From Verrucomicrobiota bacterium (GTDB taxonomy: Bacteria > Verrucomicrobiota > Verrucomicrobiia > Opitutales > Opitutaceae): 64,000 bases of DNA. Below the pieces are notes generated by a model. The model made no database searches and had not been told where the DNA came from. It saw nothing but the letters and a program-made list of their open reading frames with translations. Shown piece by piece: positions 26,001 through 34,362 of this stretch. Each line of letters begins with the position of its first letter. The first letter of the stretch is position 1. The DNA is taken from assembly GCA_016235555.1 (NCBI GenBank), contig JACRKC010000014.1, positions 1 through 64,000 of the forward strand, in the 5' to 3' direction. Both the position numbers and the translations under genes were made by a program.

Positions 26001-29000
26001 CGCCGATGCCGGGAGTGGCAAGGTGAAGAAAGTTTCGCCGGCGGGCGCGGTCAGTGATTTTGCCAGCGGCTTCGTCGTTCCGACGGGCGTCGCGCTCGAC
26101 GCTGTCGGCAACGTCTTTGTCGTGGACGAAAACAACCACGTCATCCGCAAGGTCACCCCCGACGGTGCGACGACCACCGTGTTCGCCGGCCAGGTTGGTG
26201 TGGCCGGGAGTGCCGATGGCCTCGGTGGCGCCGCGCGTTTCAACTTTCCGTCGCGCGCGCGGTTCGATTCCGCCGGCAATCTCATCGTGACCGACCGCGA
26301 CAACCACACCGTTCGCAAGATCACGCCCGGCGGCCTCGTCACGACCATCGGCGGCCTCGCGGCGACCCAGGGCACGGCCGATGGCACGGGCGGCGCCGCC
26401 CGGTTCTTCGCGCCGCACGGCCTCGCTCTTGATGCGTCCGGCGCACTCTATGTCGCCGATTTCGGCAACCACACGATCCGCAAAGCCGTCCCCGCCTACG
26501 CGCCCGAAGTCACCTCGGTTTCGCCCGCGAGCGTCGCGGTGGGCGGCACGGTCACCCTCGCGGGGGCGTATTTCGCCGGCGCGACGGAGGTGCGCTTCAA
26601 CGGCGTCGCCGCCACGTCGTTCACCGTCGTCAGCCCGACCTCCCTCAACGCCGTCTTTCCTGCTGGCGCGACCGCCGGTCCGGTCACCGTCGTCGGGCCG
26701 GGTGGCACGAGCGCCGCCACGGTGAATGTGTCTCCGGTGAATCCGCCGACGGTCGCACTGACGAGCGAGAGCGGCACCGGCTACTCGGCCGCGGCCGGCA
26801 CCGCGTCGATCCGCGTCCGCATCACCTACACGGGACAGACGCCGAGCGCGATCGGCGTCACGCTTCAGCTCCCCGCCGGCTGGACCTTCGCGAGCTACAC
26901 CGGGCCGAACGCGCTCACCGCGCCCAGCGTCGGCGACAACTTCCTCGAGTGGGCCTTCTCCAGTTTCCCGGCCAACGAGCTGACCTTTGTGCTGACGGCG
27001 GACTACCCGGCCGGTCAGTCGGGCAACAAGGCCGTCACCGGCGCCGTCAACTACCGCCCGGGCAACCTCAACCTCACGCTCCCGACCCTGGCCTTCGGCC
27101 TCACCCCGGTCGTCGCGAGTTTGAGCGCGACGAACCTTTTCTCCGGAGCATCGGTGACGCTCACCGGCACGGGCTTCACCGGCGCGTCCGCGGTCCGGTT
27201 CAACAACGTCGACGCCGCGAGCTTCACCGTCGTCAACGACACGACCATCACCGCCGTGGCCCCCGCGGCGTTGACCTCCGGCGCCGTGACCGTCGTCGGC
27301 GCGGGCGGCACGAGCAACGCCACCGTCGTCTATTCCGCGGTTCAGCCCGCGCCGAGCGCGCTCGATGGATTCGATCCCCGCGCCGGGGGCGGCAATGCCA
27401 ATGTCACCCCGGTCCTCGCCGCCGTGGTGCAGCCCGACGGAAAGATCGTGATCGGCGGCAAGTTCACGACGCTGCAACCCGCCGGCACCGCCGCGGCCGT
27501 GACGGCGAACCGCATCGCGCGCTTGAATCGTGACGGGACGATCGATGCCGGCTTCACCGCTTCGGCTTCGTCCGACGTGAACGCGTTGGCGCGGCAGGCC
27601 GATGGGAAGATTCTCGTGGGTGCCGGCGGCACCCTCAGCGGCTCCAGCACCACCGGCCTGGCGCGGCTCAATGCCGACGGCACACGGGACGGCACGTTCA
27701 CGTTCGGCAGTTCCGGCACTGTTTACCGGATCGTCGTTTTGTCCGACGGAAAGATCCTCGCCGTCGGCGCGTTCATCAGCGGCTCGACGCGCTACCCGAT
27801 CCTGCGCCTCCTCGCCGATGGATCGCTCGATCCGTCCTTCACGCTGGTGCCGGTCACGGGCGTCCTGAGCGCGACCCTCACCTGGGCGTATGATGTGGCG
27901 GTGTTGGGCGACGGGCGCCTGCTGCTCGGGGGGTATTTTTGGACCATTGGCGGGCAGGGCATCCACCTGCTCGCGCGGCTCAACGCCGACGGCACACTCG
28001 ATGCCACCTTCGATGCCGGTCTCACGCACAACAACGGCCCGCAGGTCAATCGCGTCCTCGTCCAGCCCGATGGAAAGATCCTGATCGCCGGGCGGTTTAC
28101 CAGTGTGGCCGGCCAGAGCTGGGCCCACTTCGCCCGGCTCAACGCCAACGGCACGCTCGATCCCACCTTCGCCGCTTTGTCCGGCTCGGGCGGCATGAGC
28201 GACTTCGTGCTGCAGCCGGACGGCCGGATCGTCGTCTGCGGCGGTTTTAGCACGCTCAATGGCCAGCCGCGCAACAGCCTCGCCCGGCTGTGGCCCGACG
28301 GCAGTGTCGATGCTTCGTTTGTCACCGGCGTCGCCGATCCCATCAACGAAGGCATCAGCGTTTTGGTCGGCCAGCCGGATGGCGGTGTGCTCGTCGGTGG
28401 CGGTTTCAGCACGCTCGGCGGCCTGTCGCGCGGGCGCATCGCCCGCTTGCAACCGGATGGCGCGGTGGAGCGTGCGCTGATCGCCGATACGGACGGCACC
28501 ATCGAGGTCGCCGTCCGCCAGCCCGACGGCAAGACCCTCATCGGCGGCGCCTTCGGGACGGTGGGCGGCGTGGTGCGCACCAACCTCGCGCGCCTGAATG
28601 CCGACAACACCGTCGACACCACGTTCGCCAACGTCGCCCCGCTCGGGGTGGTCCGCGCCATCGTCGTGCAGCCGGACGGCCGGATCGTGATCGGCGGCGG
28701 CTTTTCCACACTGACCGGCTTGAGCGTCAACCGCATCGGCGTCGCGCGGCTCACGGCGGCGGGCGCGATCGACGCCGGCTTCGCCGCCGACCTCAACTTC
28801 GGCGCGAGCGTCAATGCGCTCCTCCTCCAGCCCGACGGCAAACTGGTCGTCGGCGGCGCGTTCACCGCGGCCGGCACCAGTGCGCGGAGCAACGTCCTCC
28901 GCCTCAACGCCGATGGCTCGCTCGACGCCGGCTTCAACCCCGGCGCCAACAACAGCGTGACCGCGCTCGCCCTCCAGGCCGACGGCGCCGTGGTGCTCGG

Positions 29001-32000
29001 CGGCACCTTCACCAATGCCGGCGGCGCCTCCCGCGGCCGCCTCGCGCGGGTGGATGCCAGCGGCACGCTCGACTCCGGCTTCAATCCCGGGGCCAACGGC
29101 ACGCCGCGCGCGATCGTGGTGCAGGCCGACGGACGCATTTTGGTGGGCGGGTCGTTCACCGCCATCGCCAACAATGCCGCCAACAACGTGGCGCGGTTGA
29201 ATTCCGCGGGCGGCTTCGACGGCGGTTTCGCGGCGACCACCAACCAGCCTGTCAACACCCTCGCGCTCGCCGCGAATGGCCGCCTCGTGATCGGCGGCGC
29301 GTTCACGACCGTCACGAATCTCACCGACACGCCGCGCGATTACGTCGCGCTGGTGGATTCGACGGGCGGCACCGTCGACCCGCTGTTCAACGTCTATGCC
29401 AACGGGGCGGTCAACACGGCGTCCTTCGGCCCGGATGGCAAACTCGCGCTCGGCGGCGGCTTCACCTCGCTCGGCGGCGAGGCGCGAGCCCGCCTCGCGC
29501 GGCTCGTCGCGCTCACGCCGACGGAAACGAAGCTCACCGCCACGGCCACGACCGTGACGCTCGTTCGCACCGGACCCGTGCCCGAGCTGGCGTGGGTGAC
29601 CGTCGAAAAATCCAACGACGGCGCCACCTGGACCGCGTTGGGCAACGCGGCGCGCGTCGCGGGCACCGCCAACTGGCAGCTCACGGGCCAGGCGATCCCG
29701 GACAACACGTTGCTCTATTTGCGCGCCCGCGCCGCCGCGCCCGTCGCCGGCTACGGCTCCTCGTCGCTGGTCGAACACGTCCAGCAGATCTTCCTCGGTG
29801 TCGCGCCGGTGGTGGCCTCGGTCACGCCGGCCACCGTCGCGCCCGGCATGGGCGTCACGATCACCGGCGCCAACTTCACGGGCGCCACCGCGGTCACCTT
29901 CGGCGGCGTGCCGGCCCCGCAGTTCCAGGTGCTTTCCGCCACCCAGATCCGCGCCGTCGTGCCGGCCGGGGCGCTGGCCGGCGCGGTGGTCGTCACCACC
30001 GGCGGCGGCGCGAGCGCCGGCGGCGTGACGGCGAACGTCCCGGTGCACCGCTACGCGTTCAACGGCTCCACGGTCACCGACTCCGCCGGCTCCGATCACG
30101 GCACGCTCCTGGGCGGCGCCACGCTGTCCGGCGGCCGGCTCGTGCTCGACGGGGTGGACGACAGCGTGGAGTTTGCGACGAAGCTCGTGCCGGCCGGCGG
30201 TCCGTTCACCGTCGCGTTGTTCGCGCAGCAGCAGTCCGCGCAGGCGACGATCGTCGAGCTGATCTCGCAGGGCCAGACGGGGACCACCGGGTTCTACCTG
30301 GGACACGACGCCGCGCGTGGCATCCGCGCCGGTGATTCCTGGGCGGTCACGGGCGTGCCGTTTCCGAGCGACGGCGCATTGCACCACTACGCGCTGGTGA
30401 ATGAGACGAACAACGCCCGCCTCTACATCGACGGGGTGCTCGTGGCCTCGAAGGGCTCGCCGCTGGCGCTGGCCACGACGGGTGACGTCACGCGGCTCGG
30501 CCGCCAGTTCTCGCCCGCCAACGAGTATTTCCACGGCTCGCTCGACGAACTGTGGATCTTCAACGGTGCCCTGGCCGCCGGCGAGATCGCGCAGCTCGCG
30601 GTCGCGGTGCCGCAGCGCCTCACGATCAAGAGCGACGCCACCACGCTCGCGAGCGCGACCGACGACTTCAGCCGCCTCGACTCCGGCAACGCCGCCGGCC
30701 TCACGTTTGGCGCGGCCACGGTCGGCGCCCTCGGCACCGGCTCGCCGGTGCCGCCCGGCGCGCCGTCCGGCACCAGCGTGCTCAACGTCACCGCCGGCGG
30801 CGGCGCGAGCGGCTTGTTCAAGGCGACGTTTGCGCTTCCCGCCGTGTTCTCCGCTCCGGCCATCGCCGGTGCGGCCAACATGGACGACACCGGCCGCGCG
30901 TTCCTCAACGGCAATCCCCTGAGCCCCGGAATCAGCAGCGGCCAGGCCGGCGTCATTTCGCATTCGGGCAACGCCACCTTCGCCGCCGCGAACGCTGCGT
31001 GGTTCGTTCCCGGCGTGAACGAATTTCTCGTCAGCGACCTGAACAGCGGCGGCGGACCGAGCGGCGGCTCGTTCTTTGCGCAGGTCGATTATCTCGCGCC
31101 CAATGCGCCGCCGATCATCAGCGATTTTGCCACCGGCGCGTCCGGCTGGACCGTGGCCAGCCTCTCCGCACTCACCTCCAACAACTACAGCGTCGTCGGC
31201 ACCTACGCGCCGACCTACACCGCGACCGGGGGCAACCCCGGCGGCTTCATTTCGAGCACGGATCCGGACGGCGGCGACTTCATGTTCTCCGCGCCCGCGG
31301 CGTTTCTCGGCAACAAGTCCGCCTACGTCGGCGGCACGCTCTCCTACGATCTCAACCATCCGGTCGGCGCGGTCGATTATCAGGCCACGGATGTCGTGCT
31401 GGCCGGCAACGGGACGCGCCTCATCTGGCAGGCCAGCCCGGCGATCGTGCCGCCGGCCTCCGGCTGGATGACCGTCACCGTGCCGCTCGCCCCGTCCGCG
31501 CAGTGGCGCCTCGGCACGAACGACGGACCGCTCGCGACCGCGTCCGATTTCCAGACCGTGCTCGGCAATCTCACCGCGGTCTACCTCCGCGGCGAATACA
31601 CCTTTGGGGCCGAGACGACCGGCCTCGACAACGTCATCCTCGCCTCGCCGGTGACGCCACCGGCGATTCTGACGCACCCCGTCCCGGCGACGGTCGTGGC
31701 CGGAGCCTCGACCGCGTTTTCAGTCTCGGCCACCGGCGTCAATCTGACCTATCAGTGGACGAAGAACGGCACGCCGATCGTTGGCGCGACGAATGCATCG
31801 TTGTCCGTCGCCAACGCCGCGCTGGCCTCCATCGGCGACTACGCGGCCACGGTGAGCAACGCCGCCGGCTCCGTCACCTCGCGCCTCGCCGGCCTGTTTG
31901 TCACCGGCCTCACCGACCCGACGGCCAGCCTCGTGGTCAACGGTCCGGCGCTCTATGCCGCCGCCGGCGGGAGCGTTTCCTTCACCGCGACGATCTTCCA

Positions 32001-34263
32001 CCCGACGGCGCCCACGGCGCTGGGCTTCACGGTCGTCACCCCGGCCGGCTGGACCTACGCGGGCGGCACCGGCGAGCCCGGCGTCAAGCCCGTCGCGGGC
32101 GACACCGGCGCGCTCGGGTGGGCCTTCTTCAGCGGCTTCGGCGCCGGGTCGAGCACGTTCACGTTTACGCTCAATTATCCGGCCGCGCCCACCGGCGGTG
32201 ACATCGTGGTGCGGGCGAGCGCCGAGTTCCGCACGCCGACGACGGCGCTGGTGGTTCCGTCGGTGACGCTGCTGCGCAGCACCGTCCTCCCGGTTTCGAT
32301 CACCACGCAACCCGCCGCGGTCGCGGTCGATCTCGGCCAGCCGGCGGCGTTTGCCGTCGTCGCCACCGGCGATGCGCCGATCACCTACCAATGGCGCAGG
32401 AACGGCACCGCCCTCCCCGGGGCGACCAACGCGACCTACACGATTGCCTCCACGACGCTCACCGACGCCGGGAGCTTCGACGTCGAGGTGACCAATCCGG
32501 CCGGCACCGTCCGCAGCCAGGCGGCCCAGCTCTCGATCAAGCCCACGCTCATCACGCCGGTGATCGCGGCCCAGGCGGTCCCGATCGGCGGCAGCCTCAC
32601 GCTGTCGGTCAGTGTCAACGCCGTGCCGGCGCCGACGTTCGCGTGGCGGCTCAACGGCGTGCCCATCGCCGGCGCCACCAACCCGACTTACAGCCTTTCC
32701 GGCGCCACTGCGGCGCAGGCGGGCGACTATACGGTGGTCATCACGAACGCCGGGGGCACCCTCACCGCCGGTCCGCTGCACCTCGACGTGCTCACCCGCG
32801 ATCTCCTCGCAGCCAGCACCCGCACCCTCGTGCCGGCCGGCGGTTCGGTGGCGAGCGGTTTCACAATCGAAGGCACGGTGCCGAAAACGATCCTGCTCCG
32901 CGGTCTCGGCCCGACGCTGGCCGGCTTGGGCGAGAGCAACCCGCTCGCCGACCCGAAACTCACGCTGCTCGACGGCAGCTACGCCGTGATCGCGACCAAC
33001 GACGACTGGGGCACGAATGCCAACGCCGCCGCGATCACGAGCGCGGGTGCGGCGGTCACGGCCTTTGCGCTGCCGGCCGGCAGCAAGGACGCCGCCCTCC
33101 TGCTCACCCTCGGCCCCGGCACCTACACCGCCGTGCTCGAAAGCGTCGATGGCGCGGGTGGCACCGGCCTGGTCGAGATTTACGACGCCGACACGGGCAA
33201 CCAGCTGCGCATCGTGATGCTCACCGCGCGCGGTCCGGTGGGCGCCGGCGCGGCCGTGCATGTCACCGGATTCGTCGTGGGTGGCGCGGGGCAGAAGAAA
33301 TTCCTGTTCCGCGCGCTCGGCGAATCGCTCGGGGAATCGAACGGCCTGCTGGTCGATCCGGTGCTGGCGGTCTATCAGGGCACGACCCAGCTGGGTGAGG
33401 ACGACGACTGGGATTCCACCACCGAAATCAACACGGCGGTCGGCGCGGCGGGCCTGCGCGCCTTGGGCCCCACGCTCGACTCCACGCTGCTCCTTTCGCT
33501 CGCTCCCGGCACCTACACGGCCTCGATCCGGGGGTTCGGCAACTCGATCGGCGAGACCTTCCTCGAACTCGCGCAAATCGACGCCGGGCGGCCGGCGACG
33601 ATCGCGCCGGCCATCACCTACCTCGTGGCCAACCAGCAGGCCATCGTGGGAACCACGGCGTTTTTCGGCGTCAACGTCCTCGCCAAACCCGCGCCCACCT
33701 ACCAGTGGCGCCGGAACGGCACGCCGTTGGCCGATGGCGGGCGCATTGCCGGCGCCACCAGTCCGGTGCTGCGCATCTCCGCCGCCGAGGCCGCCGACGC
33801 GGCGAGCTACGATGTGATCATCACGCCCGGCACCGTGACCACCGGCACCGCGGGCGCGCCGCCGGTCGCCGCGGTGGCGGTTCCCGGCCTCACGAGCCCG
33901 GCCCGCACGCTGACGATCCTGCCGGAGTTTCATGCCGCGGACGTGAACAAGGATCGCGCCATCGACCTGCTGGAGATCACGCGTGTGCTCCAGCTCTTCG
34001 CCTACACGGCGGGCGGCGTGCGCACGGGTGAGTATCACACCCAGGCTGGCACCGAGGACGGCTATGCGGCCGGCCCGGGCGCCATCGCCTCCTATCATTC
34101 GGCCGATGCGAATCGCGACGGCCGCCTGAGTGTCACCGAACTTTCACGCGTGATCCTCCTCTATAATTACGTCAACAGCGGCGTGCGCACGGGCCAGTAT
34201 CACGCCGCGGTGGGCACCGAGGATGGATTCGCGCCGGGGCCGGTGGTGCGGAATGACGACTAA
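23068..34263 (+). CDS. Giant multidomain exported protein (NHL, IPT/TIG, delta-60, LamG, Ig-like, dockerin-like)
   Basis: I chose ATG 23068 (3731 residues) because it precedes the signal peptide ending ALNAAP; an upstream TTG is unlikely. Module order by DNA position: three about 170-residue repeats (23721-25250), a PPC-like domain (25257-25630), NHL repeats (25640-26490), IPT/TIG domains (26500-26730 and 27100-27330) around a PAGW module, 14 delta-60 repeats (27361-29510), another IPT (29800-30040), a LamG-like domain (30045-30600), Ig-like domains (31660-31900, 32290-32790, 33620-33900), a second PAGW module (31920-32270), two LLRGLGP modules (32800-33590) and a C-terminal pair of EF-hand/dockerin-like loops (DVNKDRAIDLLEI, DANRDGRLSVTEL). 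It is probably a cell-surface or secreted calcium-binding adhesin or carbohydrate-binding protein; ligand unknown. Confidence 0.88.
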   Translation: MRSFAFPAALGRLFRGFDFARGGPGRPPAWSAAVVLALAASALNAAPLAWNPAPALSVTAGNPNGPWSYGYADTGFTTFTPFTSSRTTGTGFLQWYGWAADFTPCVAYNGQTTAVNGVPPGYLLLHPGDGNQPAVLRWTAPVGGAVRVAGHFHAGDGGVMQVAVRRNSTVLWSATDAGAFDLVTTIAVGDRIDFAVYGAYFSGSTGLLATITSEVVSVPLTTASTNKLSLGAFAGGAVVQIDASGSGEIAPGQWATKPDGSLVSAASSPFTYNNPGATYTSVATFPSGDGVNRFPGGGSNYDYNGTGWVFAGKQTTDTTDPAAIRFGALVGTFAATPGRNDWFYIGYGGLFTVPAGGATLYIAVNESTNASANNTGAYAVTARVVTPGTLALPLTTDAAGKIALGPFPGGAVVRLAATGSGDLVNSTYQTYPDGSLAATASGSYTFANAGATFPAVAGGDGLNHFVGGGSNYDHSGSAYGFAGTQTTDTTNAGAIRAGAVVGTFAASPGRADWFLVGKGGAFTVPAGGATVYLAVNDSFSSDNHGSYALTYAVTLPGGFSLPLATNAPKKISAGTFAGGALVRVTAAGTGDLVDSRLQTNPDGSLAAAAGSPWTYANANASYPGVSGFPAGDGTNHFAGGGLNYDGTNWGFAGTQTTDTADATAIRMGAVVGTFSASPARADWFLVGYGRTVTVPTGGATLYLAVNESVVSNSGDDNHGAYTVTTAEVAAANDLFGDAATLAGASASATAVSADATKEAGEPNHAGNAGGKSLWWKWTAPKTGVVALSTIGSTFDTLLAVYTGTAVGSLTVVASDDNSGPANTSKLTFNATAGTTYRIAVDGSSGASGSVQLNLDYAFYFHTLAGAAGVSGTTDATGAAARFNHPITLALDGSGNLVAGDYNNGTIRKIAPTTAVTTFASGLGEPDGVAFDTSGNLFVAGHGTNVLYKITAGGTVSTFATGFNFPNGLAIDASNVLFVADAGSGKVKKVSPAGAVSDFASGFVVPTGVALDAVGNVFVVDENNHVIRKVTPDGATTTVFAGQVGVAGSADGLGGAARFNFPSRARFDSAGNLIVTDRDNHTVRKITPGGLVTTIGGLAATQGTADGTGGAARFFAPHGLALDASGALYVADFGNHTIRKAVPAYAPEVTSVSPASVAVGGTVTLAGAYFAGATEVRFNGVAATSFTVVSPTSLNAVFPAGATAGPVTVVGPGGTSAATVNVSPVNPPTVALTSESGTGYSAAAGTASIRVRITYTGQTPSAIGVTLQLPAGWTFASYTGPNALTAPSVGDNFLEWAFSSFPANELTFVLTADYPAGQSGNKAVTGAVNYRPGNLNLTLPTLAFGLTPVVASLSATNLFSGASVTLTGTGFTGASAVRFNNVDAASFTVVNDTTITAVAPAALTSGAVTVVGAGGTSNATVVYSAVQPAPSALDGFDPRAGGGNANVTPVLAAVVQPDGKIVIGGKFTTLQPAGTAAAVTANRIARLNRDGTIDAGFTASASSDVNALARQADGKILVGAGGTLSGSSTTGLARLNADGTRDGTFTFGSSGTVYRIVVLSDGKILAVGAFISGSTRYPILRLLADGSLDPSFTLVPVTGVLSATLTWAYDVAVLGDGRLLLGGYFWTIGGQGIHLLARLNADGTLDATFDAGLTHNNGPQVNRVLVQPDGKILIAGRFTSVAGQSWAHFARLNANGTLDPTFAALSGSGGMSDFVLQPDGRIVVCGGFSTLNGQPRNSLARLWPDGSVDASFVTGVADPINEGISVLVGQPDGGVLVGGGFSTLGGLSRGRIARLQPDGAVERALIADTDGTIEVAVRQPDGKTLIGGAFGTVGGVVRTNLARLNADNTVDTTFANVAPLGVVRAIVVQPDGRIVIGGGFSTLTGLSVNRIGVARLTAAGAIDAGFAADLNFGASVNALLLQPDGKLVVGGAFTAAGTSARSNVLRLNADGSLDAGFNPGANNSVTALALQADGAVVLGGTFTNAGGASRGRLARVDASGTLDSGFNPGANGTPRAIVVQADGRILVGGSFTAIANNAANNVARLNSAGGFDGGFAATTNQPVNTLALAANGRLVIGGAFTTVTNLTDTPRDYVALVDSTGGTVDPLFNVYANGAVNTASFGPDGKLALGGGFTSLGGEARARLARLVALTPTETKLTATATTVTLVRTGPVPELAWVTVEKSNDGATWTALGNAARVAGTANWQLTGQAIPDNTLLYLRARAAAPVAGYGSSSLVEHVQQIFLGVAPVVASVTPATVAPGMGVTITGANFTGATAVTFGGVPAPQFQVLSATQIRAVVPAGALAGAVVVTTGGGASAGGVTANVPVHRYAFNGSTVTDSAGSDHGTLLGGATLSGGRLVLDGVDDSVEFATKLVPAGGPFTVALFAQQQSAQATIVELISQGQTGTTGFYLGHDAARGIRAGDSWAVTGVPFPSDGALHHYALVNETNNARLYIDGVLVASKGSPLALATTGDVTRLGRQFSPANEYFHGSLDELWIFNGALAAGEIAQLAVAVPQRLTIKSDATTLASATDDFSRLDSGNAAGLTFGAATVGALGTGSPVPPGAPSGTSVLNVTAGGGASGLFKATFALPAVFSAPAIAGAANMDDTGRAFLNGNPLSPGISSGQAGVISHSGNATFAAANAAWFVPGVNEFLVSDLNSGGGPSGGSFFAQVDYLAPNAPPIISDFATGASGWTVASLSALTSNNYSVVGTYAPTYTATGGNPGGFISSTDPDGGDFMFSAPAAFLGNKSAYVGGTLSYDLNHPVGAVDYQATDVVLAGNGTRLIWQASPAIVPPASGWMTVTVPLAPSAQWRLGTNDGPLATASDFQTVLGNLTAVYLRGEYTFGAETTGLDNVILASPVTPPAILTHPVPATVVAGASTAFSVSATGVNLTYQWTKNGTPIVGATNASLSVANAALASIGDYAATVSNAAGSVTSRLAGLFVTGLTDPTASLVVNGPALYAAAGGSVSFTATIFHPTAPTALGFTVVTPAGWTYAGGTGEPGVKPVAGDTGALGWAFFSGFGAGSSTFTFTLNYPAAPTGGDIVVRASAEFRTPTTALVVPSVTLLRSTVLPVSITTQPAAVAVDLGQPAAFAVVATGDAPITYQWRRNGTALPGATNATYTIASTTLTDAGSFDVEVTNPAGTVRSQAAQLSIKPTLITPVIAAQAVPIGGSLTLSVSVNAVPAPTFAWRLNGVPIAGATNPTYSLSGATAAQAGDYTVVITNAGGTLTAGPLHLDVLTRDLLAASTRTLVPAGGSVASGFTIEGTVPKTILLRGLGPTLAGLGESNPLADPKLTLLDGSYAVIATNDDWGTNANAAAITSAGAAVTAFALPAGSKDAALLLTLGPGTYTAVLESVDGAGGTGLVEIYDADTGNQLRIVMLTARGPVGAGAAVHVTGFVVGGAGQKKFLFRALGESLGESNGLLVDPVLAVYQGTTQLGEDDDWDSTTEINTAVGAAGLRALGPTLDSTLLLSLAPGTYTASIRGFGNSIGETFLELAQIDAGRPATIAPAITYLVANQQAIVGTTAFFGVNVLAKPAPTYQWRRNGTPLADGGRIAGATSPVLRISAAEAADAASYDVIITPGTVTTGTAGAPPVAAVAVPGLTSPARTLTILPEFHAADVNKDRAIDLLEITRVLQLFAYTAGGVRTGEYHTQAGTEDGYAAGPGAIASYHSADANRDGRLSVTELSRVILLYNYVNSGVRTGQYHAAVGTEDGFAPGPVVRNDD
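27361..29510 (+). repeat. Fourteen delta-60 repeats within the giant protein gene
   Basis: The core QPDGKIVIGGKF recurs 14 times with variants such as QADGRILVGGSF, LGDGRLLLGGYF and GPDGKLALGGGF, each followed by LARLNADGTLD-type strands, about 50 residues apart. Fourteen is twice seven, which would fit two seven-bladed beta-propellers. Confidence 0.85.
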
Positions 34264-34362
34264 CACCAGTTACGAGGCGGGTCTGGACTTGGCCGGGCCG
34301 CCGCCCGGCGGCCCGGAGGTTCTTCGCAATCGGTATCACCTGGTATCACCCCCGGCCTGCTG

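Noticed and set aside
22939-31677. A 2912-codon open frame on the minus strand opposite the giant exported protein gene
   Set aside because: It is rich in arginine, glycine and glutamate with no recognisable domains, and arises because high-GC codon usage on the plus strand removes stops from the opposite frame. The plus-strand frame has clear domains and a signal peptide.
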